Origin: Sialis fuliginosa
Taxonomy: Eukaryota > Arthropoda > Insecta > Megaloptera > Sialidae
Direction: 5' to 3'
DNA length: 64,000 bases
Assembly (NCBI GenBank): GCA_961205875.1
Contig: OY540810.1
Coordinates: 10,106,001 to 10,170,000 of the forward strand
A program made the translations under genes and the position numbers. Of this stretch, positions 40,887 through 52,941 are shown one piece after another; positions within the stretch are counted from its first letter, which is position 1; every line of letters starts with the position of its first letter. The notes beneath the pieces were generated by a model. It was not told where the DNA came from and made no database searches. It saw only the letters and a list, made by a program, of their open reading frames with translations.

Positions 40887-41489
40887 TGGCTATGTTCCGA
40901 TATACACTGTGAGCACTGGCCAGTGGTGATGACGTCATTGATCGCCGCCATTTTTCTACTGCCAGTACTGTAGCTTTATTGCATCTGTGCTCACAGTACT
41001 CTGATCACGTGATCAAAATTGAATGCAACTGACAGAAGCAGATGCATTTAAGGTTAACTTTGAATGTATTTTTTATTATCAGGTTATTTGAAGATGAATT
41101 AATAACATTTATGGTATATATAATCAAAAGTAAGTATAAATAAGAATAAATAATTTAGCCTTAATTGAAATGCACTAATATAATTAAGCAAATTGACGCA
41201 ACAATATAAATTTTTTGAATTGATATTTTTTTCATTATTGAAAATAATATTTGAATTATTTATTTATTATTGTACTTTATATGATCAGAGGATATTAAAA
41301 GTGATGTCCTGCATAGAAATACTATGAATCTGGCCACTTCATCGTTATAAATATATCTGGTCTTTATTTTGACATTAGTTTCAAAATGGCGGTCGTTTCC
41401 AGTACAAAATCTAAAACGGAACGTCAATCCAGTAAAGTGGAGTGACGTCAGAAGTCACAGTGCTCGCAGTGTATATCGGAACATAGCCA
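40887..41489. mobile_element. 603-bp element with GGCTATGTTCCGATATACACTG inverted ends
   Basis: TGGCTATGTTCCGATATACACTGTGAGCACTG at the left and CAGTGCTCGCAGTGTATATCGGAACATAGCCA at the right are inverted copies over about 31 bases with one or two changes. Just inside, GTGATGACGTCATTGATCGCCGCCATTTT is mirrored by AAAATGGCGGTCG..GTGACGTCAGAAGTCAC. No long frame. Superfamily not assigned; no convincing target duplication. Confidence 0.8.
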
Positions 41490-41980
41490 GTGTATCCGCG
41501 TAGAGTAAATATCGGTATGGAGAACCATACATGACTTCCATGTTCTATCTATCTTTTTAAATAATTTTTAAATATACATTTCTTAATTTTAAATATTTTA
41601 TTTATATAACCTACTACTATGAATATACATATCGTAATACATTAAAAAAACATATTATATACATACTTACAACGGTTACAGCTCTTTTTGCCATTTGTAT
41701 ATAAATATTAGTTTTCTAATGTCAAAAACATAATTCACATTCGTAGAAAAACTAATTTGACAATTTGAATTTAGTTGCATTTGTTTCCAAGACAACATGA
41801 ATTAATGACATATTAGTATTTAAAATTCAAATTTTAAGTGTGTTTTTCATCCCTTTAATGGCTGTTTAGGCACGTACAAATAATAAATGTCCCTTAGATT
41901 CAATTGAACTGCAAATGTACCAAATCTTATCAAAATTAGTGAGATAATACTCGCAATATTCATTTTTTTGACGAAAAAAG
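41490..41980. other. AT-rich sequence, nothing recognised
   Basis: The last 90 bp may already belong to repeat N, whose 5' limit is not defined. Confidence 0.4.
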
Positions 41981-42300
41981 TTACAAAATTTCGAATATTT
42001 CCAAAACCCCTTATCCGATTAGCACCAAAATCAATAGGTCTGGAGTACTCACTGAGACAAATATTTTCCCCAAAAATAATTCAGATCGGTGCATTTTTAC
42101 AGTAGTTATCGTGAACGAAAAAAAAATCTACATCCTGACAGACAGACACACAGACACACGCACAGCCGCCATGCGGAAATTAACTTTTCTTTACGTTTTG
42201 AAGTTAGTACAATCAGAATTTGTCATTTTCTCGGACACGATTTTTCGATGGTATTACAATACTTCCATTTCCTTCGGAACATGGAAGTAAAAAAGTACAC
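41981..42300 (+). repeat. Repeat N, copy 2
   Basis: Colinear with 22432-22715. Includes TTCGAATATTTCCAAAACCCCTTATCCGATTAGCACC, GTTATCGTGAACGAAAAAAAAA, a (CAGA/CACA) run and ATTTTTCGATGGTATTACAATACTTCC..GGAACATGGAAGTAAAAAA. The 90-codon frame at 42089-42361 translates this repeat. Confidence 0.65.
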
Positions 42301-42819
42301 AAACAAACGCATACGCACTCATAGCACGTACGTACGAAAGAAAGAAGAAAGATCGATGTGATGTCGACGAGCAAAGTTCAGAAAGCTATAAACAATGTTT
42401 TGAGGGAAACATGAAAACAAATTACACATCAAATTTTCAACAAATCGTTGACCGACACACAACACACACACTCACACATGAGTTGTCCATGTCTAGGGCC
42501 TCTCAAGTACACACGTGAGGATAGTCTGTGGCTTCCACGTACCGCCCTGTTGTGTTACCTCGGAGACTCGCGATTCTGATAACCCCCGGACAAGGCGTTC
42601 CGGATACCCGATATGTTTAAAGCACTCATGTCGTTGAGACATGACAACATTTGATTCCTATATTGCTTATCGCAGAATTGTTGTCTGTAGGAACTAAATC
42701 TGTTGGGGGGGGTGGGCACTTCCGGCCAGATATAAACCAATTTAAAATTAACAAAATTTGTTAACAACTTTAAGGAACTAGTTTTAAGCTTGTTATTTAT
42801 AGTAAAGTATATTACCTAC
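42301..42819. other. Mixed-composition patch without repeats
   Basis: 42440-42730 is GC-richer (GTGAGGATAGTCTGTGGCTTCCACGTACCGCCC..CGGACAAGGCGTTCCGGATACCCG) with a G run at 42705-42714. On the minus strand a 70-codon frame (42555-42767) and an out-of-phase 49-codon frame (start MSQRHECFKHIGYPERLVRG) overlap. Neither has enough support to call a gene; an exon is possible. Confidence 0.25.
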
Positions 42820-42900
42820 TTAACTTTACTGTCTGTATGTTTGTTACCTTTTCACGGCTAAATCACTGATGAAATTTGACCGGGAGATAGCTTGCATTTG
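42820..42900 (+). mobile_element. Lep1-like 5' fragment
   Basis: CTGTCTGTATGTTTGTTACCTTTTCACGGCTAAATCACTGATGAAATTTGACCGGGAGATAGCTTGCAT matches the family's first third; the rest is absent. Confidence 0.65.
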
Positions 42901-44379
42901 TTTTTATAAGAAAGCGTCCATTAAATATGTAAATATTTGAAGGGAGGGGGTGGGAGAGGGTACTCAAAATGTTACAAAATAAAATAAAGAGTTCAATACG
43001 TTACTTACGTAAGGTTTTTTTTGTAATTTATTGTTTTTAAATGTATTAATTGAAACAATAAAAATATTTGACTTGAACAATTTAAATTTGTTATATTCTA
43101 ATTCGAAGAAAAACATTTTCAGCTTGAATATTCTTAATTTTATCCTATATTTCATAATTTCTGCATGTTTTTGTTTTGAAAAGTCATTTTTTTATTAAAA
43201 TATACTTTTATAGCATTTGTGGTTAGGTTAGGTTAATACAATATTTTATTTAAAGTAACTACATAATTCTATAATATTTAATCTGACCCTGCTTCAAAAG
43301 TATTAGCCCACCCCTGATAAATACTGAAATGAAGATAAAATATAGGTGCATACATATATATGTACTATATATATTTTTAATCACACTTTTTATCTCTAAA
43401 ACTAGACGGTGAACTATTTTTAAATTTTTAGTAAAGTGTTAGTTGTATACATACATATATGCATGTATTTCTACCTTGATAGAATTTTTTATCAAAATCT
43501 TAAATGGCGTTTCCAAGCTATATGTTACTTTTTATTAGGTGTTACAATATTAAAATAGTTAATTATTAAATAAATGAATTTGATACTCTGAATGGTCTAT
43601 TTTTTTATTTACGGACCAATTCATACAAGCTTGAATTCTATCCGGTGAATATTTAAAGAATTTCTTAAAAAACATAATTTCGACATAATCTCGTTAACCT
43701 CTAAGACCCTGACTTTGTTTTTCATAAAACAGTATACTTATAAAGGTATTTAACTAAATCATCGTCTTAAAAATAAAATAATATCAATGAGTCGTTCAAC
43801 TAAATCGACTAAACATATTATTATGCAGTTTAAAGTTGTTTTTTTTAATTGACAAAGCTATGAAATATAAAATTACAAAATCGATAAAAGTCGACTTAAA
43901 ATTTAGATTATTAAAATAATATTTAATTTTTTAAAACATATCATCAAACCTTTAAAACTTCGCAGTATTGACCTTGATTCTAAAACCTAGATATTTATTG
44001 TATATTAAATTGTTTCTATTTTGAGATATTTTTTTATTCTATAGATATAGATAATTGTAAATATGACATTTGTAATGATTTCGATAGTGTTATTAGTATA
44101 ACTATACTGTAGTAGAGCGTGGGAAAACAAGCTTTGCAGTATCTGAATTTCGACGAATTACTAATTGATTGGTTGATTTCTACATTATTACATACTGCGG
44201 TATGTATGCGTACATTTATATCATTTCTCAGATTTGACTGTCAATGAATGACAAATACAAGATATATACATTTCTTATCAATTAATTGTTGTAATGTATT
44301 TCGTAGACGTTGTAGATGTTGATAATGATTTTCAGTAAGCTCCGCGTTCTGGAAGGCCTTTTTCATATCTGACAGTGTA
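42901..44379. other. AT-rich sequence, nothing recognised
   Basis: About 1.5 kb without shared repeats. GGTTAGGTTAGGTTAAT at 43211-43228 is too short to be telomeric. The minus frame at 42964-43155 is low complexity. Confidence 0.4.
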
Positions 44380-44634
44380 CACTGGTAAAAATGTAGACTT
44401 GATCCAAGAAATCCTTATTTTATATAAAACGACAACAATATTTTCTTAGTATTAGAATATAATCTTCATCCTATCATCCTACTGTCGTATATTAATCTTT
44501 TTGTCTGACAATATTGCTCAAGAGAAATAATAATATACCTAGTTGGATTAAGAGTGTATTCATATTTTAAGAAAATATTGTTTTCGTTAAATATAATGCA
44601 AAGATTTCTTAGTCCAAGTCATTTTTTATCTGTG
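44380..44634. mobile_element. Family H MITE, copy 1
   Basis: TA at 44378-44379 and 44635-44636 flank ends CACTGGTAAAAATG and TTTTTTATCTGTG. The arms ACTTGATCCAAGAAATCCTTATTTTATATAAAACGACAACAATATTTTCTTA and TAAGAAAATATTGTTTTCGTTAAATATAATGCAAAGATTTCTTAGTCCAAGT pair over about 50 bp. Tc1/mariner-type by TA. Confidence 0.8.
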
Positions 44635-45439
44635 TACGCGTTGCTGTGAAATAAGGTTTCAACTTATTAGTTCACTTCACAACAGACGTGAAGATAACTG
44701 AAAGAATATTAGAAGACAGCACATAACTCAAAGTTACTCGGAAATCATCGTCAACTTAAAATAATATAATACTGTAGATATATTTTTAGAACGTACTGAT
44801 CTATATAGTTACTTCAAAGTTTACCTTAAGTTCCGATAAGCCCTTTGGAGCAGTTTTGGTAAAACTTGACCGAACATCTGAATTACACCCGTGGGACAAA
44901 GATGATGGGATAGAACACACGTCAATTGGGATATTCTATCTTACTTCAGAAAAAGTCATTCCAACTTGTACCACACTCATATATAGAAACCAAATTGTTT
45001 TTTACGACTTTTTTGACATATAATTCGTTTCAAATTTGTTTCATATTAGTACGTATTGTATTTGAAGGATTATATAACTTCTTAGCAATAAATTTATAAT
45101 TAAATATTGAATTGTAGAAATTGTCCAAATAATAGCGTGGGTTTTTCGTCATTTAGATTTATTTTTCTTCAACAGAGAAAATAAAAATATCATTACACAC
45201 TGAAAAACTTTTGCTCAAATTAACATATACATTTAGTTGAAAAAGTTTTGTTCAAAATACTAAATACGACATGAAAAAAAATTATTTGCTTATTGAAACA
45301 CTTGTTGGAATTTTCTCTCAAATATTGAAATTATCTTGTAATTATAAAGTTAAATAACTCTCACTAGGGATGTGTATTCACCTCTCTCATCAATTTTCCC
45401 CTCCCATAATATTTCGAATTGTCTATATTTTCCCAAATA
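44635..45439. other. Unassigned sequence
   Basis: Less extreme in AT than its surroundings between 44640 and 45000 but without recognised features. Confidence 0.4.
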
Positions 45440-45853
45440 AAGTACGGGCACCTGTCTTGGATTATACCCCAGTGTTGGATTCTTATTTAATAAATGTGCT
45501 AAATTAAAAATATTTGTTGATGTTTAATTACTGCCATTACTCAATCATAATTTATAGAGACTTAATTGTAAAACAGCTTAAGTGATGCCAATCAACCAAT
45601 GGTGGACATTTAAACTAATAAGTGTATTTTATTTATTAGCAAACGTCCATTACTGATTTTACTTTATTACTGGAGAAAAAAACATAAACAAAACAAAATA
45701 CTATGATTAAAAAGAAAAATTATATTTGTGGACTTTGGTAATTAAATTGATTTAATAAAGAGGTATTTTTTTTAGTAACATGAAATCATGAGAATTGCAA
45801 AAAATAAGTCTAGCAATCCCCAAGAACACTAGCCAAGACTAGTGCCAGTACCT
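45440..45853 (+). mobile_element. Family D MITE, 414 bp, internally shortened
   Basis: TA|AAGTACGGGCACCTGTCTTGGATTATACCCCAGTGTTGGA..CCAAGACTAGTGCCAGTACCT|TA. The ends and TA flanks (45438-45439, 45854-45855) are intact. About 120 bp of the middle is missing relative to D1. Confidence 0.85.
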
Positions 45854-46814
45854 TATTCAACTACGAGTGTCTACAAGAAATTAATTCAACTAGATCTTAT
45901 TTTTGGTGGCATGCAATGAAGTACATAACCATTTTTAACCATCAATTCAATCAGCATTCCCAAGAGTACAAACACAACAATAACAACAACAAAAAAACCA
46001 CCACCTTGAATAAATAAATCTCAGTCTGGAACAAGTAAACATCATAATTGAAAACTAACTTGGCAAGTAAACCGTTAAGAAACATTAAAGACGTTCTAAA
46101 TATGAACGCGCTTTCCTCGATGTTGTTGTACAAGGAAATGCATACATAAACAAGATAATTAAAGTCGAGTGGCGCGATTGTACCAGAGGATTTGCAGCGC
46201 CTCGAGTTAGCTCTATATGTATTGCATGTGTGTGTGTGTGTCTGTTCGTGGTTAAAGAACATTTACACGTGCTAAGTGAGGAGGTGGTGATGGCATGAAT
46301 ATTAACTATGCAACTATAAGTTATTCGATGATATGTTATTACCATAAAATGAGCAAAGGTTGGTTAAAATACTAACATAACATTTACTAGAACTATAATA
46401 TATACTAAAATGCTCCGTCAAAATCATACAAGAGAGAAATCAATATGTCAGTACTATGGTATGTATTCATACTTCATACACACATTATTTTCTTTAAAAT
46501 AAAGCATTTTTAACATCCCAGCACATCAAGGAGAAAAATTGAACTCAAATTTTAGAAAAAAAATACAATTCCTAAATGAAAATTCACTGTCCGTTTTGCA
46601 ATAATTTACACTCTTATTGTATTTGTAAATAAAAGATATAGTATGTAAATTATTACAATAGTAGTTATTGTAATAGGTCCGAAAATTAAAATCAAATATT
46701 TATTGTTTCAAAGTCACTACAGTATGTTTACACTATTTTCAAAAAGATGCGTGTGTGTGTGTGTGAGTGTATGTACGTACGTGCGTGGTCATATTTTCCT
46801 GCACGAAATCTAGC
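45854..46814. other. Unassigned, microsatellites and a small GC-richer patch
   Basis: (TG)n lies at 46226-46239 and again near 46750-46763. 46085-46265 is GC-richer (GAACGCGCTTTCCTCGATG..GAGTGGCGCGATTGTACCAGAGG..GCAGCGCCTCGAG). Two minus-strand frames, 45951-46262 and 46085-46345, overlap out of phase across it and cannot both be genes; I support neither. Confidence 0.3.
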
Positions 46815-47135
46815 AAATAAAAAACACTATTGACTTCGTTGGGGTGCCAATCTAAGCGTCTTGATATTAATATGATCTGAATGAAATTTTATCAAATTCG
46901 GTCGAGCTGTTTTTTGTTTGATCAAAAAGACTGCAAAAAGATAGATGTTAGAATTTCATGTAAAAAAATTATCAGATCTAATTTGTTTTGGTGGCAATTG
47001 ATACTTTGAGTTTTCATCAAATAACATCTTAGTTTTTTATGATATAAAAACAATAAATAATCAGTTTTCAAATATTGATAGTCATACTATGCTGAGAAGT
47101 TGGTTGTGTGGCCCTCAATGGTCACACTTAACTAT
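46815..47135 (+). repeat. Repeat U, copy 1
   Basis: CACTATTGACTTCGTTGGGGTGCCAATCTAAGCGTCTTGA..ATATGATCTGAA near the start and GATAGTCATACTATGCTGAGAAGTTGGTTGTGTGG near the end match 59870-60200 in reverse complement. Class unknown. Confidence 0.6.
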
Positions 47136-48244
47136 AAAAGCCACCTTTGTCTAAACTCACCCCTAGGCTCTAGTGTAAAATATTTTATTGAAGTAACATT
47201 GCATACATTTCGTGTAATATTTTTTTGTTTTTTATGAAATAGTAGAGTTATCATTAGCACTGATTTTTTTGTTAAAAACTTTTATTGAGATGATTTTCTG
47301 CACAGATGGAATTTATAAAATAATTTTAAAAAAACTGCAGTCTTCTTTAAAAATTTGCCATCTACCAGAAAAAATCATAATTTTCTGGAAAAATGGGAAA
47401 AATTGAGAGAGAAATAGTATTTCATAAAAACCTGAAAATTACTATTTAAAATACAGGCTATTTTAAAGTGCATTTTAGCATTGCCTAATTATTAACTATC
47501 AACGCTGAGTTTGTGGCTACCTTATTTTTTGGCTACAAAGAGAGAGCATTCCGTTATTATTTCAATTTGTACTTTATGTATAGATTACATATCACAGACG
47601 CAATTAATACAGATAGGTACTTATTGATAAACATTCCAATATGAAATCTACTTACGTAAACTGCAAACAAAAGTCTCTTCTTTACTCTCTTAATAAAAAA
47701 TAGTATCTAACAGTAAATAATCTAAGAAATACATCTTCAGTTTCATTTCCACGTACTTAATATTTCTGTCTAAGAGCGATGGGGTTTTGCTTCTATTTTC
47801 TATTTCCAATGTCTATTTTTCTTTATGTATGTACAGTGTACATATATCCACATGTACTTACAATATGCAGAAAGCTATGTATTTTACCAGTGGCGTTCTT
47901 CTCAAAGGGAAACGCTTTCCAATTTCCTACTAGATTTGTTCTCTGTCTCTGACACAATATTATTTGCTTATTTTGTAAGATTGTAGTCTAGTTTATATTT
48001 AATTTTAAATATAAATACTATTGAGTGTGATACCAAAGGAATTAATTTAAGATCGATTTCTTTGAAGTCTTACATATTGTACAGAAAATATTTTCACATG
48101 TTCGTGTTTATTTAATAATATATAAATACTACTTATAAAATGTGTTAATTTTACATTTAAAGATTCCAACGTTTTACAATTCCAATAAATTAACTTCGCC
48201 TTTTTGAAATATAAGAAAGTTGTGCAGTATTGTACTAGTATATT
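47136..48244. other. AT-rich sequence, nothing recognised
   Basis: No repeat, frame or motif supported. Confidence 0.4.
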
Positions 48245-48924
48245 GTGTTCAAATATACTGTCTCGAAAAATTATTATTTGACTTATAATTTTTTTAAGTA
48301 TATGTTAGCAGCGCCATTTTTACTAAAATTCGGAGGGGGGGCTAAATTAGCTACTAGAGATTCATATTGTTCTTATTTTAAACAATTAAATATCTTAACA
48401 TTACCATCTCTGTACTTATATGAGACAGGATGCTTTACAATGGCCAATTGGAACATCTTCAAAGATCACGTCATAACACATCAACATAACTTCAGAAAGA
48501 AATGTGAATTATATATCCCTACCAACTCCTGCGCTGTTAATCAGTGAAAATTTATAACTCGATTCCAAACTATTTAACTAAACTGAACCTACATACTTTT
48601 AAAAAAGCTTTTAAGAATTGCTTAATTGGTGAATGTTTCTATTCCACAAAGGACTTTACCAAATAGCTTTATCTATCCTTTAATTTTATATTTTATTTAT
48701 TGGGTGATTATATATACTATGTATAACTTTATATACATATATACAGTTATATTTTTATACTTTTTTATTTTATTTTATGTATTTTTACTATCATCAGTTA
48801 TTTTTTTTATATGTTATTAGTAATGTTATTGTACGCACTTTGTTTCCTAATGTATTGCTTGACTTTTTATACACATCATAGTATGTTTATATGAAATAAA
48901 TTTGTATTATTTTTATTATTATTA
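48245..48924 (+). pseudogene. Decayed non-LTR retrotransposon: reverse-transcriptase C-terminus plus 3' UTR
   Basis: An open frame at 48245-48547 includes SYFKQLNILTLPSLYLYET, a phrase typical of the region after the reverse-transcriptase domain in jockey/CR1-like LINEs, and a following HNFRKKCELYIPTNS. At 48544 the frame shifts by one base, and the new frame runs 40 codons to TAG at 48664-48666, with IYNSIPNYL, TFKKAFKNCL and CFYSTKDF, the usual C-terminal end of this protein family. A T-rich 3' UTR ends ATGAAATAAATTTGTATTATTTTTATTATTATTA. The 5' part, with endonuclease and catalytic YADD-type region, is missing, so the copy is dead on arrival. The exact clade is uncertain. A related 3' tail lies at 15880-16057. 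Confidence 0.75.
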
Positions 48925-49360
48925 CAAAATTTTGGAAGAAATACAACCTTTTTTAATTCTTTTTTAGTAGTTGTAGTTAGTTACCTCTAAAAACGAACGA
49001 ATCCTTAGGTAGTTCTATATATAACAAAAAATTTTACAGCTGCATATTACATAATCAAATTTTCTGTAAACCATTTGATTAAAAAAAAATTTACGAGTTG
49101 TATCCTAATATAATAAAAATACTCTCTTGGATATCACGAGATTTTCTTATACGTAATATTTTGTATAGTGTACATGTATCTACTATACAAAATCAATATC
49201 TTATATCCAACTGATACAATAAAATAAAATGAATGGAACATACATTTTAGAAAATAACTTTTATTATAAACATTTTTCATTCAATTGTGATTGGTCTACC
49301 AGCACCTCCACCATCCGTATTTTGTTTCCGTGGACCTAACTAAAATAATACTTTTATATC
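48925..49360. other. AT-rich sequence, nothing recognised
   Basis: No supported feature. Confidence 0.45.
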
Positions 49361-49690
49361 GGGTATTATAAAGAATTTGATCGAGAGCAAGGCTAAGTAA
49401 TTAGCTTTTGGCTAACGCTATCTGCGAGTTGTCAAATCGTTAAGGATTTGCTCTGGATTCTAGAGCAGTGGTTATAAATGTATGGGAATATAATTGCTAA
49501 ACATTTTATGAGGTAGCACTTATTTTAAGTCGCTGATTTATATTTAACGCGCACACATCTAGGTTATCATATAAACGATTTCATTTGCTACATCTGTGAA
49601 TGGTTATCATTTATATTTAATACCTAGGAGATAGCGTAAGCCAAAAGCTAATTAGCTTTTACTTTGAAGCAAATTCTTTATAATACTGTG
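49361..49690. mobile_element. MITE with GTATTATAAAGAATTTG inverted ends
   Basis: GGGTATTATAAAGAATTTGATCGAGAGCAAGGCTAAGTAATTAGCTTTTGGCTAACGCTATCTGC at the left is mirrored by GGAGATAGCGTAAGCCAAAAGCTAATTAGCTTTTACTTTGAAGCAAATTCTTTATAATAC at the right (exact 16-base core at 49363-49378 / 49671-49686). The GGTATTATAAA tip resembles family I. Single copy here. Confidence 0.75.
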
Positions 49691-50440
49691 CATTATTCTA
49701 CTAGACAGTACAAACGGGAACAGCTGTAGAAAATAGGGAAACTAAATTTAGACATATCTAAATAATTCAAAGGTCTAAAAAGGCCAAGAAAAATTGCGAA
49801 AATATAAATTATACATATCTAATAGTAACAACCAAGAAAAAAATAAAAATGATTCATAACAGTATACAATAATTAACCAAATCAGTTTCCTGTGCACAAA
49901 AGAATTTATTCATGAATACAGACACACATAAATTCTTTATTACCAACATAATAACAAGAAACTGCATCAGTGCAAAATTAAAATACACCACTCATGTTGT
50001 TAAATTCGATAATAGCGTCATACATACTTGTCTAATCCGTTCGTGTTAATGTTTAAATAATAAATAACAACAACATAGTACGGCACTGATGTGAGTATAG
50101 CCATAAGATAGATGCAAGGCGGGTTCCCAACTTTCAAGACACACTGGTTTGGCTGAGTGCCACGTCTACAATATTCTGTAGATAGATATGCATACAACCG
50201 TTTTAGTTCAGCAGTTGTCAACTAACAATATACGTCCTAATGTTGAGAAATTATCACTAAATTAACTGAAGGTGGAAGTTATTTATGTAACACGGTAGAA
50301 AAAAACTATTATGTAAGGTCTCCGAAATTTTAATGTTGGATTTGATAGGATTTTTCCGCAGATTACGATATCTTTGGTAAGTTTTTCGAAAAATTGTTTA
50401 AATTTTTTATTTATTTTTTATTTAACAATTTGTTAATTGA
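49691..50440. other. Unassigned sequence
   Basis: The 67-codon minus frame at 50018-50221 is unsupported. No repeat recognised. Confidence 0.4.
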
Positions 50441-50822
50441 CAAGATGTTTTTTGGGATTGATGGGCTTCTTTTTGCATTTCTCATGAACTCATGTTACTA
50501 ATAAAACAAGTAACTACCTCTTTATCAAATAAAATTAATTTTATGTTTTTTGTAAAACCAGTAATGATTACAAAATGATAAGTACTACAACACAAAAGTT
50601 ATAAAATAAAAAAGCGTAAAATTTAAAACAATGTAAAGCAGATGTTTAAATATTCTCAATTTTGACGCCGATTGTCATCAAACTAAGCTCTTTTACAGTT
50701 AAGTGTATATAGATTTTGGTTCAATAATGGCAGTAATAAAATAACAAATATTTCTAATTTAGTACATTTAATTAAACAAGAGTTGAACACTGGGGTATGA
50801 TCCAAGACTGATGCCAGTATCT
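50441..50822 (-). mobile_element. Family D MITE, reverse, one end lost
   Basis: From GGGATTGATGGGCTTCTTTTTGCATTTCTCATGAACTCATGTTACTAATAAAACAAGTA to GAACACTGGGGTATGATCCAAGACTGATGCCAGTATCT|TA. The left 60 bp including its inverted end is missing and the middle is shortened. Confidence 0.75.
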
Positions 50823-52130
50823 TATAAATATTTTTTAATTTAAGGTTAGAAGACATTAATTCACAGTGTAATCATGATTACCAACTCAAAAATATATATA
50901 ATTTTAAAGTTGAAAGAAAACGTGTCTTAATTATAACAAAAATAACATAAACACATTCCTAACGGCTATCTAAAGGATCCATTCAGGTCAAAATACATAA
51001 ACCTTTTAATTAAAAAATAATAATTTAAATGTATTATGAATGAATTCGTTGAAATGCGGAAATTAATTATATTCAATTCAAAGTTCGTGAAAATTACTTA
51101 ATAATTGCGTTGTACAACTTTGAAAAATGTTTCCGCAATTACCATTCAAACATAATGTGTGTGTTTCGACTAACTTTCATTAATTTATAACTAATTTTAA
51201 AAAATGTAAGAAAGAAATCGTCTTAAAATGGACCAAAAAATAAGGAAAAAAAATCCAATTCGGAAAATTATTTATTTGTCTTTGGCTTAATATATTTTCG
51301 TACAACTTTTGGTAGTTCAATTTGTCGATAAGGGCACTAAAAAATTCGTAATCTATGAGAAAAATACTATCGAATTTAACTTTTACATTTATGAGATCTA
51401 ACTTTGCGTACTCCCAATTCTGTTTTTGCACGGTAGATACGTACCTACAGCCTATCACCGTGTAAAAAATCCTCAAAATTTTTTAATTTATTTATTTAAT
51501 CTAAAAGGAAATTTTAAGAAGAAAAAGAACTTCACTTTACGAAAATAATAAATTTTACACTTAGTTTTTAAAAATGAATCGTGTAAAATCAAATCAATAC
51601 GTATAATTGTATTATTTTATTTTATTGTTATCGACCGTGCTATTTCAAAATTGTGTAAAAAAAATCGTTTCAAAACAGAATTGGGTGTTCTCAAGTATTC
51701 TAGGTCCTAGGTTACCATATAAATGTAGAAAAGAAACTACTGTATATACTAGATTTGATCTTGATATAAATGATATCTGATTTAATTAATTGAATTCAAC
51801 GTTATTTCGTTGCAATAACAAAGACATCATTAAATGTAATTAAGTCTTATTTGTTTACAAGTCTTTATATTGTTTATTATTATCAACATTCAAAGAATCT
51901 TCATACACATGTATATCACTAGAGTCTTTTATACAATTAAAATTCGTTTAAATTGTTTCTTTTATATACAGCCAGTAAAAAATGCAATTAAACTACATCA
52001 GACATGAATGACTTAGGGCAAACAGGGCAGGAGACAGTTACAATACCCATTTTAAGTGTAGTTCATACATTCGATTCTAAAATTAGTCATTTATATTTGA
52101 CTTATACTATTGGTTTATTATATTTTTAAT
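50823..52130. other. AT-rich sequence; unsupported 98-codon frame
   Basis: A minus-strand frame at 51180-51476 (starts MRIFYTVIGCRYVSTVQKQN) is open for 98 codons. In DNA this AT-rich a few frames of such length are expected by chance, and I see no splice sites or recognisable family. 51985-52060 is slightly GC-richer. Confidence 0.3.
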
Positions 52131-52465
52131 ATACTATATTATAAATATGAAAGTGTGTCTGTTTCTCTGTCTGTCTGTTTGTTATCTTTTCACGGCTAAC
52201 CCACTAAATCGATCTAGATGAAATTTTGAAGGAAGATAGCTCGCATCCGGAGGAAAGACACGGGCTACTTTGTATTCCAAAAATGTATTAATTATACAAT
52301 TACTTTAGATAGAAAAGGATGTGTGACATTTATATGCCTGACCTGTTTTATCAAACAAAAAACTGTATAACCTAAACCTTCTTCTTCTTTTTCTTCATGG
52401 GTTTTATATCTGAGAGCTCCTACCTTACCTAATTTTACGCCAACGAAGTTACGGGTAACAGCTAG
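52131..52465 (+). mobile_element. Lep1-like Helitron, nearly full length
   Basis: ATACTATATTATAAATATGAAAGTGTGTCTGTTTCTCTGTCTGTCTG..TTATCTTTTCACGGCTAACCCACTAAATCGATCTAGATGAAATTTTGAAGGAAGATAGCTCGCATCCGGAGGAAAGACA..TACGCCAACGAAGTTACGGGTAACAGCTAG|T. The 3' tip is intact; the 5' TC is not evident. The ..CATCTAGCGTGCAAA.. block has been replaced by CTTCTTCTTCTTTTTCTTC. Confidence 0.8.
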
Positions 52466-52941
52466 TTATCTATAAATCTATTATAAATGTACACCCAACT
52501 CTAGAAAATAAGGACATGAAATTTTTTTGTTTATTACTATTTTTTATTGTTTTTATTTCGGTTTTTCGTTGATTAGAAAATTTATCAGAATTAAAAAATT
52601 ATTAAATTATTACTTTTATGGGTCTGATTGATGTAAAAAGAAAATATTTTTAATTTAAAAGGTCCCATATGATTTTTTTTATAAAAAATTGTGTAAAACA
52701 CGAATTTTAAGATAACGAAATTTTAAATATACCAATCGATGAGAAGGAAAAACTGAAAAAATAACTAACTTTCGCGTTTTTATCTTTTACGTCAATTAAC
52801 ATTTTTATCATTGATAGATTGATAGGTACCTATATTAGATTTTACAATATTCGGTAAGCAATAGAATACTTTTCTACACCTCAAAATTCCTAGGTAAGAA
52901 TTTCCAAACTTAAAAATTATAACTTCTGTCATTAAGCAATA
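52466..52941. other. AT-rich sequence, nothing recognised
   Basis: No supported feature. Confidence 0.45.

Noticed and set aside
42089-42361. 90-codon plus-strand frame
   Set aside because: It translates repeat N and a (CAGA)n run shared with 22.4-22.7 kb.
43211-43228. GGTTAGGTTAGG as insect telomeric repeat
   Set aside because: Only two to three units; too short to mean a telomere or an interstitial telomeric tract.
45951-46345. Two overlapping minus-strand frames of 103 and 86 codons
   Set aside because: They overlap out of phase, contain translated (TG)n and low-complexity runs, and show no family or splice support.
51180-51476. 98-codon minus-strand frame as a gene
   Set aside because: A few frames of this length are expected by chance in DNA this AT-rich, and no motif, splice site or repeat copy supports it.
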